Below are positions 35,089-44,470 of a stretch of DNA of 64,000 nt, one piece after another. The translations under genes were made by a program, and so were the position numbers. The stretch spans positions 533,587-597,586 of the forward strand of contig NZ_JAGFOA010000001.1 of the NCBI RefSeq assembly GCF_017592545.1, given 5' to 3'. Source of the DNA: Microbacterium stercoris. GTDB taxonomy: Bacteria; Actinomycetota; Actinomycetes; Actinomycetales; Microbacteriaceae. The notes under the pieces are model-generated. The model ran no database searches. It had not been told where the DNA came from and saw only the letters and a list, made by a program, of their open reading frames with translations. Position 1 is the first letter of the stretch. Each line of letters starts with the position of its first letter.

Positions 35089-35290
35089 AAGACTCCTCGG
35101 GGGCGCTGTGGACGGTGCGGGACGCCCCGGGGAGACGGTGGAGATCGCCTTCCCCCAGGTGATCCTCCGAGAAACACTAGCGCGGCGAGGGTTCCTGCCC
35201 GAGGGGCAGAGCACCCCTGATGCGCGTCCGACGGCGTCTTGCGCGCCACCCGGGTCCGAGAGCTTATGGGCACGGTGTTACGCAACGGTT

Positions 35291-35309
35291 CCATCTCTCT
35301 GGGAGATGG
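35291..35309 (+). promoter_or_regulatory. Inverted repeat upstream of the amino acid ABC operon
   Basis: CCATCTC (35291-35297) and GAGATGG (35303-35309) around 5 bases, centred about 40-50 bases upstream of the predicted transcription start; candidate regulator site. Confidence 0.35.
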
Positions 35310-35336
35310 GGTAATAGCAGCCCGCGGGCCCTCGAT

Positions 35337-35342
35337 TAAGAT
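35337..35342 (+). promoter_or_regulatory. Leaderless -10 box (TAAGAT)
   Basis: TAAGAT, a 6-base spacer, then ATG at 35349. Confidence 0.55.
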
Positions 35343-35348
35343 CGCGAT

Positions 35349-36152
35349 ATGTCGAAGACTCGCGTGCCGCTCACGGCACTTCTCGCCGCGGCCGCCGCGA
35401 TCACCCTGTCCGCCTGCGGCTCCAGCGCCCCTTCCGCAGAGAAGCCCGCGGGGGAGGCTGAGCTCTCCACCATCACCGCCGGCTCGCTCACCGTGTGCTC
35501 CGACGTGCCCTACGCCCCGTTCGAGGACTTCGACGAGGGCAGCGAGCTGGGCTACACCGGCTTCGACATCGAGATCATGAACGCCGTGGCCGAGAACCTC
35601 GGCCTGAAGCTCGTGGTCAAGGACCAGGGCTTCGACGGAATCCAGTCGGGCATCGTCCTGAACTCGAAGCAGTGCGACGTCGCCGCGTCCGCCATCACCA
35701 TCAACGATGAGCGCAAGGCCAACCTCGACTTCACCGACCCCTACTACGACTCCGAGCAGTCCCTCCTCGTCGCCAACGACAGCGACATCGCCTCGATCGG
35801 CGACCTCGACGGCGTCAAGGTCGGTGTGCAGAAGGCCACCACGGGTGAGTCCTACGCCACCGAGAACGCCAAGGGCGCCGAGATCGTCGCCTTCCCGAGC
35901 GACGCCGAGATGTGGCCCGCGCTCCAGGCCGGCCAGGTCGACGCGCTGCTCCAGGACCTCCCGGTCAACCTCGAGCACACCAAGGACGGCGCGTTCCAGA
36001 TCGTCGAGCAGTACGACACCGGCGAGCAGTACGGCTTCGCCGTGAGCAAGGGCAACACCGCCGTGCTCGACGCGATCAACGGCGCTCTCGAGGAGATCCG
36101 CGCCGACGGCAGCTACGACAAGATCTACGACTCGTACTTCGCCGTCAACTGA
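35349..36152 (+). CDS. Polar amino acid ABC transporter, substrate-binding lipoprotein
   Basis: 267 aa. Signal peptide with lipobox LSACGSS. Solute-binding family 3 fold: LTVCSDVPYAPFEDFDEG near residue 50, GYTGFDIEIMNAVAENLGLKL near 70, DGIQSGIVLNSKQCDVAASAITINDERKANLDFTDPYYDSEQSLL near 97. Acidic loops suggest a basic or polar amino acid ligand, but specificity cannot be fixed. First gene of the transporter operon (permease 36184, ATPase 36987). Confidence 0.92.
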   Translation: MSKTRVPLTALLAAAAAITLSACGSSAPSAEKPAGEAELSTITAGSLTVCSDVPYAPFEDFDEGSELGYTGFDIEIMNAVAENLGLKLVVKDQGFDGIQSGIVLNSKQCDVAASAITINDERKANLDFTDPYYDSEQSLLVANDSDIASIGDLDGVKVGVQKATTGESYATENAKGAEIVAFPSDAEMWPALQAGQVDALLQDLPVNLEHTKDGAFQIVEQYDTGEQYGFAVSKGNTAVLDAINGALEEIRADGSYDKIYDSYFAVN

Positions 36153-36183
36153 CCGCGGTCGACTCCTCCCGGACGGGTATCTC

Positions 36184-36990
36184 TTGAGCAGACGAACTCG
36201 GCGGCTCGCCGCGATCATCACGCTGAACGTCGTCGTCGCGGTCGTGGTCGTCGGGCTCTTCGCCTGGCTGCTGTTCGGTCCCAACAGCGAGCGGTTCCGC
36301 GCGCAGTTCCTCTCGCCGGCGGCCGCCGGCAACTGGTGGACCCTGATCTCGGTCGGCGTCGTCAACACGCTGCTGTACACGGCGATCGCATTCGCGGGCG
36401 GCATCGTGCTCGCCCTCGCCCTCGCCCTGATGCGGCTGTCTCCGATCGCCACGCTGCGCTGGCTGGCCACGGCATGGATCGAGTTCTTCCGTGGCCTCCC
36501 GGCGCTGATCGTGATCATCTTCATGGGCTTCGGTGTGCCGATCGCCTTCGGCTGGTCGCCGCCCGGCGGCCTGGTCGGAGCCGGCCTGCTCGCGCTTGTG
36601 CTGGTTGCATCGGCCTACATGGCCGAGACGATCCGAGCCGGCATCCAGGCGGTTCCGAAGGGGCAGACCGAGGCGGCGCGCTCGCTCGGCATGAGCTCGG
36701 GGGCGACGATGTTCCGCGTGGTGCTGCCGCAGGCGTTCCGCGTGGTGATCCCGCCGCTCACCAACGAGTTCGTGCTGCTGATCAAGGACACCTCGCTGCT
36801 GGCGATCATCGGCGCGGAGCCCCTGCAGCGTGAGCTCACCACGCTCGCGCGTGACTTCCAGGCATCCGGTCTGTCGGCCGGCACCTCGACGTCGCTCGTT
36901 CAGGCCGCGCTCCTGTACCTCGTGATCACGCTGCCTCTCACGCAGCTGGTGGCGTGGATGGAGCGTCGACAGAGGAAGGCCACGCGATGA
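36184..36990 (+). CDS. Amino acid ABC transporter, permease
   Basis: 268 aa, HisM/GlnP-type, with five or six membrane helices. The EAA loop [33 protein letters not shown] is near residue 165, which contacts the ATPase. The start is an unusual TTG at 36184 with only a weak upstream site; it fits the family N-terminus ([14 protein letters not shown]). The stop overlaps the ATPase start (ATGA). Only one permease is present, so it probably works as a homodimer. Confidence 0.9.
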   Translation: MSRRTRRLAAIITLNVVVAVVVVGLFAWLLFGPNSERFRAQFLSPAAAGNWWTLISVGVVNTLLYTAIAFAGGIVLALALALMRLSPIATLRWLATAWIEFFRGLPALIVIIFMGFGVPIAFGWSPPGGLVGAGLLALVLVASAYMAETIRAGIQAVPKGQTEAARSLGMSSGATMFRVVLPQAFRVVIPPLTNEFVLLIKDTSLLAIIGAEPLQRELTTLARDFQASGLSAGTSTSLVQAALLYLVITLPLTQLVAWMERRQRKATR

Positions 36991-37733
36991 CCGCGTCCGC
37001 AGACGTGCCCGCGATCGAGATCCAGGGGCTGCGCAAGTCGTACGGATCGAACGAGGTTCTCAAGGGCGTCGACTTCCGTGTCGGATCCGGCGAGGTCGTC
37101 TGCGTCGTCGGCCCGTCCGGATCCGGCAAGTCCACGCTGCTGCGCTGCGTGAACCGGCTCGAGGACGCCGATGACGGGCAGATCCTCGTCGAGGGCATCG
37201 ACATCCGCGATCCCGAGACCGACCTCGACAGGGTGCGGGCCCGGATCGGCATGGTCTTCCAGCAGTTCAACCTCTTCCCGCACCTCACCGTGCTGGAGAA
37301 CCTGATGCTCGCCCAGCGCACGGTGCTGCGTCGCGGCGCCGCCGAGGCCAAGAAGGTCGCGCTGGAGAACCTCGAGCGCGTGGGTCTGTCGGTGAAGGCC
37401 GATCAGCATCCTGCGAAGCTCTCGGGCGGCCAGCAGCAGCGGGTGGCGATCGCCCGCGCGCTCTCGATGAACCCCGACATGATGCTCTTCGACGAGCCCA
37501 CCAGCGCGCTCGATCCGGAGCTGGTCGGCGACGTGCTGGCGGTCATGAAGTCGCTGGCGGCCGAGGGTATGACGATGATGGTCGTCACCCACGAGATGGG
37601 TTTCGCCCGCGAGGTCGCCGACAAGCTGGTCTTTATGGACGGGGGAGTCGTCGTCGAGGAGGGCATCCCCTCTGAGGTGCTCGCTCGCCCGCAGAGCGAG
37701 CGCGCCCGCGCCTTCTTCGCCCGCGTTCACTGA
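36987..37733 (+). CDS. Amino acid ABC transporter, ATP-binding protein (GlnQ-like)
   Basis: 248 aa. Walker [10 protein letters not shown] near residue 43, Q loop [17 protein letters not shown] near 94, signature [15 protein letters not shown] near 140, Walker [15 protein letters not shown] near 161, H loop [14 protein letters not shown] near 195. ArtP/GlnQ group. Translationally coupled to the permease. No clear terminator between it and the rpsA promoter at 37783. Confidence 0.93.
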   Translation: MTASADVPAIEIQGLRKSYGSNEVLKGVDFRVGSGEVVCVVGPSGSGKSTLLRCVNRLEDADDGQILVEGIDIRDPETDLDRVRARIGMVFQQFNLFPHLTVLENLMLAQRTVLRRGAAEAKKVALENLERVGLSVKADQHPAKLSGGQQQRVAIARALSMNPDMMLFDEPTSALDPELVGDVLAVMKSLAAEGMTMMVVTHEMGFAREVADKLVFMDGGVVVEEGIPSEVLARPQSERARAFFARVH

Positions 37734-37782
37734 GCCCGCCGCGACCGCGCGGAGGGCCTCGGATCCGGGGTCAGGACTCTGA

Positions 37783-37960
37783 TACCCTGGAGTGTCACGC
37801 GTGTGCGCGTCGCTTCGGCTTGCTCGGAGATGGACCACGGCGTGATGCACCAACACAATCCAACTGCCGCGGTTCGACCGTGGTCTCGCGCGTCCGGGTC
37901 ATCCGGGGGTGCAGACCGAGCCGTGGCCCGAGTAAACATCCAACAAGGACAACCCACTAA
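37783..37960 (+). promoter_or_regulatory. rpsA promoter and structured leader with alternative folds
   Basis: TACCCT (37783-37788) is the likely -10 box, giving a leader of about 165 bases. GACCACGG (37833-37840) can pair with CCGTGGTC (37878-37885). Alternatively its CCACGG pairs with CCGTGG at 37921-37926, with an inner helix TGCACC (37846-37851) / GGTGCA (37908-37913). The folds exclude each other. The second reaches to about 20 bases from the AAGGA ribosome site. Confidence 0.45.
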
Positions 37961-39415
37961 ATGACTAACGCAACGACCGCCCCGGCCACCAAGCAGGTCG
38001 CGATCAACGACATCGGCTCTGCTGAGGACTTCCTGGCCGCGGTCGAGAAGACCCTCAAGTCCTTCAACGACGGCGACATCATCGAGGGCACGATCGTCAA
38101 GATCGACCGCGACGAGGTCCTGCTCGACGTGAGCTTCAAGACCGAGGGCGTCATCCCCTCGCGCGAGCTCTCCATCAAGCACGACGTCGACCCCAACGAG
38201 GTCGTCAGCGTCGGCGACGTCGTCGAGGCCCTCGTTCTCCAGAAGGAGGACAAGGAAGGCCGTCTGATCCTGTCGAAGAAGCGCGCGCAGTACGAGCGCG
38301 CCTGGGGCGACGTGGAGAAGATCAAGGAGCTGGACGGCGTCGTCACCGGCACCGTCATCGAGGTCGTCAAGGGTGGCCTCATCGTCGACATCGGCCTGCG
38401 CGGCTTCCTGCCGGCCTCGCTCATCGAGCTGCGCCGCGTCCGCGACCTCACGCCGTACCTCGGCCAGGAGATCGAGGCGAAGATCCTCGAGCTCGACAAG
38501 AACCGCAACAACGTCGTGCTGTCGCGCCGCGCCCTCCTCGAGGAGACGCAGTCGGCCACGCGCACGCAGTTCCTGAACAACCTGCACAAGGGTCAGGTCC
38601 GCAAGGGTGTTGTGTCGTCGATCGTCAACTTCGGTGCGTTCGTCGACCTGGGTGGCGTCGACGGTCTCGTCCACGTCTCCGAGCTCTCGTGGAAGCACAT
38701 CGAGCACGCCTCCGAGGTCGTCGAGGTGGGCCAGGAGGTCACCGTCGAGATCCTCGAGGTCGACCTCGACCGCGAGCGCGTCTCGCTGTCGCTGAAGGCG
38801 ACGCAGGAGGACCCGTGGCAGGTCTTCGCCCGTACGCACGCGATCGGTCAGATCACGCCGGGCAAGGTCACCAAGCTCGTTCCGTTCGGTGCGTTCGTCC
38901 GCGTCGCCGACGGCATCGAGGGCCTCGTGCACATCTCGGAGCTCTCGGCGAAGCACGTCGAGCTGGCTGAGCAGGTCGTCTCGGTGGGCGAGGAGGTCTT
39001 CGTCCGCGTCATCGACATCGACCTCGACCGTCGCCGCATCTCGCTCTCGCTCAAGCAGGCCAACGAGATGGTCGACCCCAACGGCACCGAGTTCGACCCG
39101 GCGCTGTACGGCATGGTCACCGAGTACGACGAGAACGGCGAGTACAAGTACCCCGAGGGCTTCGACCCGGAGACCAACCAGTGGCTCGAGGGCTTCGACG
39201 AGGCTCGCGAGAAGTGGGAGCAGGAGTACGCCGCTGCTCAGGCCCGCTGGGAGCAGCACAAGTCGCAGGTCGCCAAGGCCCTCGAGGCCGAGGCCGAGGC
39301 CGGCGAGGAGTTCTCCGCCGCCGGTTCGTCGTTCAGCTCGGAGTCGGCCGGCGCCGGCACGCTCGCTGACGACGAGGCCCTCGCCGCTCTGCGCGAGAAG
39401 CTCGCCGGTCGCTGA
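37961..39415 (+). CDS. rpsA: 30S ribosomal protein S1
   Basis: 484 aa, actinobacterial length with four S1 RNA-binding repeats: DGDIIEGTIVKIDRDEVLLDVSFKTEGVIPSREL near 33, LDGVVTGTVIEVVKGGLIVDIGLRGFLPASLIE near 125, KGQVRKGVVSSIVNFGAFVDLGGVDGLVHVSELSW near 205, and ITPGKVTKLVPFGAFVRVADGIEGLVHISELS near 290. The C-terminal 110 residues are acidic and disordered. Helps bind mRNA to the ribosome; with so many leaderless messages its role may differ here. Long structured leader upstream; terminator at 39480-39512. Confidence 0.97.
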   Translation: MTNATTAPATKQVAINDIGSAEDFLAAVEKTLKSFNDGDIIEGTIVKIDRDEVLLDVSFKTEGVIPSRELSIKHDVDPNEVVSVGDVVEALVLQKEDKEGRLILSKKRAQYERAWGDVEKIKELDGVVTGTVIEVVKGGLIVDIGLRGFLPASLIELRRVRDLTPYLGQEIEAKILELDKNRNNVVLSRRALLEETQSATRTQFLNNLHKGQVRKGVVSSIVNFGAFVDLGGVDGLVHVSELSWKHIEHASEVVEVGQEVTVEILEVDLDRERVSLSLKATQEDPWQVFARTHAIGQITPGKVTKLVPFGAFVRVADGIEGLVHISELSAKHVELAEQVVSVGEEVFVRVIDIDLDRRRISLSLKQANEMVDPNGTEFDPALYGMVTEYDENGEYKYPEGFDPETNQWLEGFDEAREKWEQEYAAAQARWEQHKSQVAKALEAEAEAGEEFSAAGSSFSSESAGAGTLADDEALAALREKLAGR

Positions 39416-39479
39416 GCAGACCGCTCATCGGCTGCGGCCGATGACGATCGGCGAATGACCGCCTGACTCTCTGAGTCGA

Positions 39480-39512
39480 AAGGGGTCGGATCCTTCGGGA
39501 TCCGGCCCCTTT
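39480..39512 (+). terminator. Terminator of rpsA
   Basis: AAGGGG and CGGATCC pair with GGATCCG and CCCCTT, one bulge, with a TTCG tetraloop (39494-39497) and a short T run. Confidence 0.88.
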
Positions 39513-39525
39513 CCCGTCTCCGGAC

Positions 39526-39563
39526 GTGCTCCACGACGCCGTGGCGTGCTCCATGTCGCCGTG
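39526..39563 (+). repeat. Tandem imperfect 18-base repeat upstream of the sulfur operon
   Basis: Two copies of GTGCTCCAnGnCGCCGTG (39526-39543 and 39546-39563), 16 of 18 identical, spaced at 20 bases (about two helical turns). Located about 50 bases before the first gene; a possible regulator-binding site. Confidence 0.5.
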
Positions 39564-39610
39564 TTTCGGAACGATTCGTCATATTCACAGGCCTTGGCGA
39601 CGATGGGGGT

Positions 39611-40510
39611 ATGTCCCCGCTTGCAGGATCCCTCGCGTCCGTCGACGTCGCATCCGGCGGCCTTCGCGCGCGCGGGGGCGCCGTGAGCCTCGGGTCCGTC
39701 AGTCGCACGTTCGCGACGCCGACCGGCACCCGTGAGGTGCTCCGGGGCGTCGACATCGGCCTCGCGGCCGGGGAGATCCTGTCTGTCATCGGCCCGTCGG
39801 GCTGCGGCAAGTCGACGCTGCTGCGCCTCATCGGCGGCCTCGATTCGCCCACCGCGGGGGAGATCACCGTCGACGGCACCACGCTGTCCGACACCGACGA
39901 GCGCACGGCCGTCGCCTTCCAGGAGCCGCGTCTGCTGCCGTGGCGCACGCTCGCTCAGAACGTGCACCTCGGCCTGCCCCGCGGTGCCTACACGGGCGCC
40001 GCCGGTCGCCGCGCGGCGCGCGAGCGCGTCGCGGAGCTGCTGCATCTCGTCGGCCTCGATCACGCCGCGGATCAGCGACCCAGCGAGGTGTCCGGCGGCA
40101 TGGCGCAGCGCGCCTCCCTCGCGCGTGCGCTCGCGCGCAACCCCGAGGTGCTGCTGCTGGACGAGCCCTTCGGGGCCCTCGACGCGCTGACGCGCCTTCG
40201 TATGCAGGACCTGCTGATCGACATCCACGCCGCCCAGCCGACGACGATCCTGCTCGTGACACACGACGTCGAGGAGGCCCTGTACCTCGGCGACCGCGTG
40301 CTGCTCCTGCGCTCCCTGCACGGCGCCGACGACACCGCCTCCGGCTCGATCGCCGACATCGTCGACGTGCCCGGATCTCGCCCGCGCGACCGCGCCGACC
40401 GAGCGCTCGCCGACCTGCGCGCCGGCCTCCTCGAGGGGCTCGGCGTTCCCACCCACCACAGCGACCCCACCGCAGCCGACCCGTACGGCACCCCTGAGGA
40501 GACCCGATGA
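39611..40510 (+). CDS. ABC transporter ATP-binding protein, sulfonate/nitrate/taurine type
   Basis: 299 aa. Walker A GPSGCGKST near 62, Q loop FQEPRLLPWRTLAQNV near 103, signature VSGGMAQRASLARALA near 158, Walker B VLLLDEPFGALDALTR near 178, H loop VTHDVEEALYLGDRV near 215. The PRLLPWRTLAQNV segment is that of SsuB/TauB. N-terminal 30 residues are extra and variable. First gene of a six-gene operon; the stop overlaps the binding protein gene (ATGA). Confidence 0.9.
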   Translation: MSPLAGSLASVDVASGGLRARGGAVSLGSVSRTFATPTGTREVLRGVDIGLAAGEILSVIGPSGCGKSTLLRLIGGLDSPTAGEITVDGTTLSDTDERTAVAFQEPRLLPWRTLAQNVHLGLPRGAYTGAAGRRAARERVAELLHLVGLDHAADQRPSEVSGGMAQRASLARALARNPEVLLLDEPFGALDALTRLRMQDLLIDIHAAQPTTILLVTHDVEEALYLGDRVLLLRSLHGADDTASGSIADIVDVPGSRPRDRADRALADLRAGLLEGLGVPTHHSDPTAADPYGTPEETR

Positions 40511-41550
40511 GCATCATCCGCCGCACCGCCCCCGCCTTCCTGCTGACCGGCGCCATCGCGATGCTGGCCACCGGCTGCGTCGCCGGCGAGAACGCCCCGA
40601 AGCCCGCCGCCGCCGACGACGCCTCCGGGAGCAGCGCGGCCGAATGGTCGACCGACTCCGTCACGGTCGACTGGGCCACGTACAACCCCCTCAGCCTGAT
40701 CGTGAAGGATCAGGGCCTCATCGAGAAGGCCCTCGGCGACGACGTCGACGTCGAGTGGGTGCAGTCGGCCGGGTCGAACAAGGCCAACGAGCTGCTGCGC
40801 TCGGGATCGGCCGACGTCGCATCGACCGCGGGCTCGGCCGCGCTGTTCGCTCGCTCGAACGGCTCTCCCATCAAGGTCATCGACATCTACTCGCAGCCGG
40901 AGTGGTCGGCCATCGTGGTCGGCGCGGACAGCAACATCACCGACGTCGAGCAGCTGAAGGGCAAGTCGGTCGCCGCGACCAAGGGCACCGACCCGTACTT
41001 CTTCCTGCTCCAGGCGCTCGAGGCCGCGGGCCTGACGCTCGCCGACGTCGAGGTGCAGAATCTCCAGCACGCCGACGGCCGCGCCGCCCTCGACGGCGGC
41101 TCGGTGCAGGCCTGGGCGGGCCTCGACCCGATCATGGCCGCGGCCGAGGTCGAGTCCGGCGACAAGCTGATCTACCGCAACGTCGACTTCAACACGTACG
41201 GCTTCCTCAACGCCACCGAGGACTTCATCACGAACCACGCGGATGTCGCGCAGGTCGTCGTCGACGCGTACGAGGAGGCCCGCGCCTGGGCGCTGGAGCA
41301 CCCGGAGGAGACGGCGGAGCTGCTCGCCGAGGTGGCGGCGATCGACCCCGCCGTCGCGAAGACCGTGATCGAGGAGCGTTCGAACCTCGATGTGTCGGGC
41401 GTCCCGGGAGACGACCAGATCGCCGTGCTGGAGAAGATCGCGCCGGTCATCGTCGATTCCGGTGACGTCGCCGGCGGCGAGGCGGCCGTCACCGCCGCGC
41501 TCGAGTCGATCATCGAGGACTCCTTCGCGAAGGCGGCCACGAGCAAGTGA
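40507..41550 (+). CDS. ABC transporter substrate-binding lipoprotein, SsuA-like
   Basis: 347 aa. Signal peptide with lipobox LATGCVAG. NMT1/SsuA-type fold: VDWATYNPLSLIVKDQGLIEKAL near 55, SAGSNKANELLRSGSADVASTAGSAALFARSNGSPIKVI near 90, and KGKSVAATKGTDPYFFLLQALEAAGL near 157. This family binds aliphatic sulfonates, taurine or nitrate. The sulfur-assimilation genes in the same operon favour an organosulfur compound; the residues alone do not prove it. Confidence 0.9.
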   Translation: MSIIRRTAPAFLLTGAIAMLATGCVAGENAPKPAAADDASGSSAAEWSTDSVTVDWATYNPLSLIVKDQGLIEKALGDDVDVEWVQSAGSNKANELLRSGSADVASTAGSAALFARSNGSPIKVIDIYSQPEWSAIVVGADSNITDVEQLKGKSVAATKGTDPYFFLLQALEAAGLTLADVEVQNLQHADGRAALDGGSVQAWAGLDPIMAAAEVESGDKLIYRNVDFNTYGFLNATEDFITNHADVAQVVVDAYEEARAWALEHPEETAELLAEVAAIDPAVAKTVIEERSNLDVSGVPGDDQIAVLEKIAPVIVDSGDVAGGEAAVTAALESIIEDSFAKAATSK

Positions 41551-42455
41551 CCGAGAGCTCGCAGGCGGATGCCGCCGTGGATGCGTCCACGGCGGCATCC
41601 GTCGTACCCGGCCTGAGCCTTCCGGATCAGCGCGCTGTCGCGGGGACCGTGACCGCAGCCACCGTGCGTGCATCGCACCCGCTCGGCGCGACCCCGTGGT
41701 GGTCGCGCACCTCGGTCCGGGTCGTGGGCGGCCTCCTCGTGCCCGTGGCGATCGTCGTGGTCTGGCTGGCGGTCACGCTCACCGGATTGGTTCCGCCCTT
41801 CCGCCTGCCGTCGCCGATCGCGGTCGTGCAGGCAGCCGGACAGCTCATCGCCGACGGCAGCCTCTTCACGCACATCGCGATCTCGACCCAGCGCGTGATC
41901 ATCGGCTTCCTCGTCGGATCCGTCGTAGGCCTGTTCTTCGCCGCGATCGTCGGTCTCACTCGCTCGGGAGACATCCTGCTCAGCCCGCTGCTGGTGGCGC
42001 TGCGCGCGGTGCCGTCGCTGGCCTGGGTGCCCCTGCTGATCCTGTGGCTGCAGATCGGCGAGGAGTCGAAGATCACCCTGATCGCGATCGGGGCGTTCTT
42101 CCCGGTGTTCACCACCGTCGCGGGAGCCCTGCGCCGGGTCGATCCTCAGCTGGTCGAGGCGGGCCGCTCCTTCGGCCTGCGCGGTTGGTCCCTGCTGCGC
42201 ACCGTTCAGCTGCCGGCGGTGGTCCCGTCGCTCGTGTCGGGCCTGCGCCTGGCGCTCGCGCAGGCCTGGCTGTTCCTCGTCGCCGCCGAGCTCATCGCCT
42301 CATCGATGGGCCTCGGCTGGCTGCTCTCCGACTCGGGCAACACCGGTCGCGTCGACCGGATCCTGCTGGCCATCGTGCTGCTCGCCCTGCTCGGAACCCT
42401 GACCAACGCGCTGCTTGTGCTGTTCGAGCGCGCCGTGCTGAAGAGGTGGTTGTGA
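41547..42455 (+). CDS. ABC transporter permease, SsuC/TauC-like
   Basis: 302 aa. About six helices; EAA loop VEAGRSFGLRGWSLLRTVQLPAVVPSLVSGLRLALAQAW near 195. A 55-residue hydrophilic N-terminal extension precedes the first helix. GTG start overlaps the binding-protein stop (GTGA), and its own stop shares a base with the next ATG (TGATG). Confidence 0.9.
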   Translation: MTESSQADAAVDASTAASVVPGLSLPDQRAVAGTVTAATVRASHPLGATPWWSRTSVRVVGGLLVPVAIVVVWLAVTLTGLVPPFRLPSPIAVVQAAGQLIADGSLFTHIAISTQRVIIGFLVGSVVGLFFAAIVGLTRSGDILLSPLLVALRAVPSLAWVPLLILWLQIGEESKITLIAIGAFFPVFTTVAGALRRVDPQLVEAGRSFGLRGWSLLRTVQLPAVVPSLVSGLRLALAQAWLFLVAAELIASSMGLGWLLSDSGNTGRVDRILLAIVLLALLGTLTNALLVLFERAVLKRWL

Positions 42456-44470
42456 TGACCCTCATCGATCACGCTGAGGAGGCGCGGCTGGTCGAGACGC
42501 GCGCCTACCCGGCGCCCGCAGACTTCGCGGCGCAGGCGAATGTCGGGGAAGAGGCCTACGCGCGTGCCGCGGCGGACCCGACCGCCTTCTGGGAGGAGGC
42601 GGCCCGCCGTCTCGACTGGGCGGCCCCCTGGCACACCGCACACGAGTGGGAGCCGCCGGTGCGCGACGGGGATGGCGAGCTCAGCGTGCCCGCCGCCCGC
42701 TGGTTCGTGGGCGGACAGCTCAATGTCGCCTACAACTGCGTCGACCGCCACGTCGAGCAAGGCCGTGGCGACAAGGTCGCGCTGCACTTCGAGGGCGAGC
42801 CCGGCGACCGCACCACGGTCACCTATGCGGATCTGCAGCGGCGCGTCTCGCAGGCAGCGAACGGTCTGCTCGCTCTGGGCATCGAGGCGGGTGACCGGGT
42901 GGTCGTGTATCTGCCGGTGCTGATCGAGACGGTGGTGATCGCGCTCGCGTGCGCGCGCATCGGCGCGGTGCACTCGCTCGTGTTCGGCGGCTTCTCGGCC
43001 GAGGCCGTGCGGTTCCGCATCGAGGACACCGGCGCCAAGCTGCTCGTCACGACCGACGGGCAGTGGCGTCGCGGAAAGGCCGTCGAGGTCAAGTCGGCCG
43101 CCGACCAGGCCGCGGACGGGATCGCCTCGATCGAACACGTGCTCGTTGTGCGCCGCACCGGCCAGGACGTGCCGTGGACCGAGGGACGCGATGTGTGGTG
43201 GCACGACGTGGTCGAGACGGCGTCACCGTCGCACGTGCCGCAGCCGTTCGACTCCGAGCACCCGCTGTTCATCATCTACACGTCCGGCACCACGGGGAAG
43301 CCCAAAGGGCTCGTCCACACATCGGGCGGGTACCTGACGCAGGCGAGCTGGGCGCACTGGGCGCACTTCGACGCCAAGGACTCCGACGTGCACTGGTGCA
43401 CCGCCGACCTCGCCTGGGTCACGGCGCACACGTACGAGCTCTACGGCCCGCTCTCGAACGGGCTCACGCAGGTCATCTACGAGGGCACGCCTGACACTCC
43501 GAGCCGGAATCGTCATCTCGAGATCATCGAGCGCTACGGCGTGACCGTCTACTACACGGCGCCCACCCTGATCCGCACCTTCATGACCTGGTGGGGCGAC
43601 ACGATCCCGCAGGAGCACGACCTGTCGACGCTGCGCCTTCTCGGCACGGTGGGCGAGGCGATCAATCCCGAGGCGTGGGTCTGGTTCCGTCGCAACCACG
43701 GGCGCGACGAGCTGCCGATCGTCGATACGTGGTGGCAGTCCGAGACCGGCGCCGCCATGATCGCGCCGCTGCCGGGCGCCACGACCCTCAAGCCCGGATC
43801 AGCGACCATCCCGCTTCCCGGCATCGATGCCGCCGTGGTGGATGACGACGGCGAACCAGTGGCGCCCGGTCGCTCGGGCACGCTCGTTGTGCGCCGCCCG
43901 TGGCCCGGGATGGCACGCACGGTCTGGGGCAACCCGCAGCGCTACCGCGACTCGTACTGGGCCCCCTTTGCGGGCAAGGGCGAGCACGGCGCGTACTACG
44001 TGGCGGGCGACGGGGCGACGGTCGACGATGACGGATACATCCGGATCCTCGGTCGCCTCGACGACGTCGTCAATGTCTCGGGTCACCGGCTCTCGACGAT
44101 CGAGATCGAGTCCTCGCTCGTCGCGCACCCCGCCGTGGGCGAGGCGGGCGTCGCGGGCGTCGACGACCCGCTGACCGGTCACGCCGTGGTCGCCTTCGTC
44201 ACCGTGCGCGACGAGGTGTCGGCCGACGAACTGCGCGCGCAGGTGGCCCGGGACATCGGCCCGATCGCCAAGCCGCGACACCTCGTGTTCGTGCCGGAGA
44301 TCCCCAAGACGCGCTCCGGGAAGATCCTGCGCCGCCTGCTGGTTCAGCTGTGGCAGGGCGACACCCTGGGCGACACCACCTCGCTGCAGAACCCCTGGGC
44401 CGTCGACGGCATCCGCGACGCCGTCGATGCCCTGCAGAAGCCCGACAACACTCCGAAGGAGAACGCATGA
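42455..44470 (+). CDS. acs: Acetyl-CoA synthetase (AMP-forming)
   Basis: 671 aa, normal for Acs. ANL motifs: YTSGTTGKPKGLVHTSGGYL near 272, DTWWQSETGAAMIAP near 427 with the Trp that limits the pocket to acetate, YYVAGDGATVDDDGYIRILGRLDDVVNVSGHRLSTIEIES near 515, and catalytic Lys in PKTRSGKILRR near 615. Makes acetyl-CoA from acetate, CoA and ATP. It sits inside a sulfur operon just before O-acetylhomoserine sulfhydrylase, whose by-product is acetate, so acetate recycling is a reasonable inference. Stop overlaps metY (ATGA). The divergent N-terminus (DHAEEARLVETRAYP) is unusual. Confidence 0.92.
   Translation: MTLIDHAEEARLVETRAYPAPADFAAQANVGEEAYARAAADPTAFWEEAARRLDWAAPWHTAHEWEPPVRDGDGELSVPAARWFVGGQLNVAYNCVDRHVEQGRGDKVALHFEGEPGDRTTVTYADLQRRVSQAANGLLALGIEAGDRVVVYLPVLIETVVIALACARIGAVHSLVFGGFSAEAVRFRIEDTGAKLLVTTDGQWRRGKAVEVKSAADQAADGIASIEHVLVVRRTGQDVPWTEGRDVWWHDVVETASPSHVPQPFDSEHPLFIIYTSGTTGKPKGLVHTSGGYLTQASWAHWAHFDAKDSDVHWCTADLAWVTAHTYELYGPLSNGLTQVIYEGTPDTPSRNRHLEIIERYGVTVYYTAPTLIRTFMTWWGDTIPQEHDLSTLRLLGTVGEAINPEAWVWFRRNHGRDELPIVDTWWQSETGAAMIAPLPGATTLKPGSATIPLPGIDAAVVDDDGEPVAPGRSGTLVVRRPWPGMARTVWGNPQRYRDSYWAPFAGKGEHGAYYVAGDGATVDDDGYIRILGRLDDVVNVSGHRLSTIEIESSLVAHPAVGEAGVAGVDDPLTGHAVVAFVTVRDEVSADELRAQVARDIGPIAKPRHLVFVPEIPKTRSGKILRRLLVQLWQGDTLGDTTSLQNPWAVDGIRDAVDALQKPDNTPKENA

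Noticed and set aside
33643..35220. 525-codon plus-strand frame
   Set aside because: Mirror of the proline-rich membrane protein gene; no recognisable domain.
35210..35348. GlnR-type nitrogen site before the amino acid transporter
   Set aside because: GTTAC and GGTTCC-like words occur but do not fit the known half-site sequence or spacing.
37727..39259. 510-codon minus-strand frame across rpsA
   Set aside because: Antisense of ribosomal protein S1; repeated Asp/Leu/Val product is a shadow of the S1 repeats.
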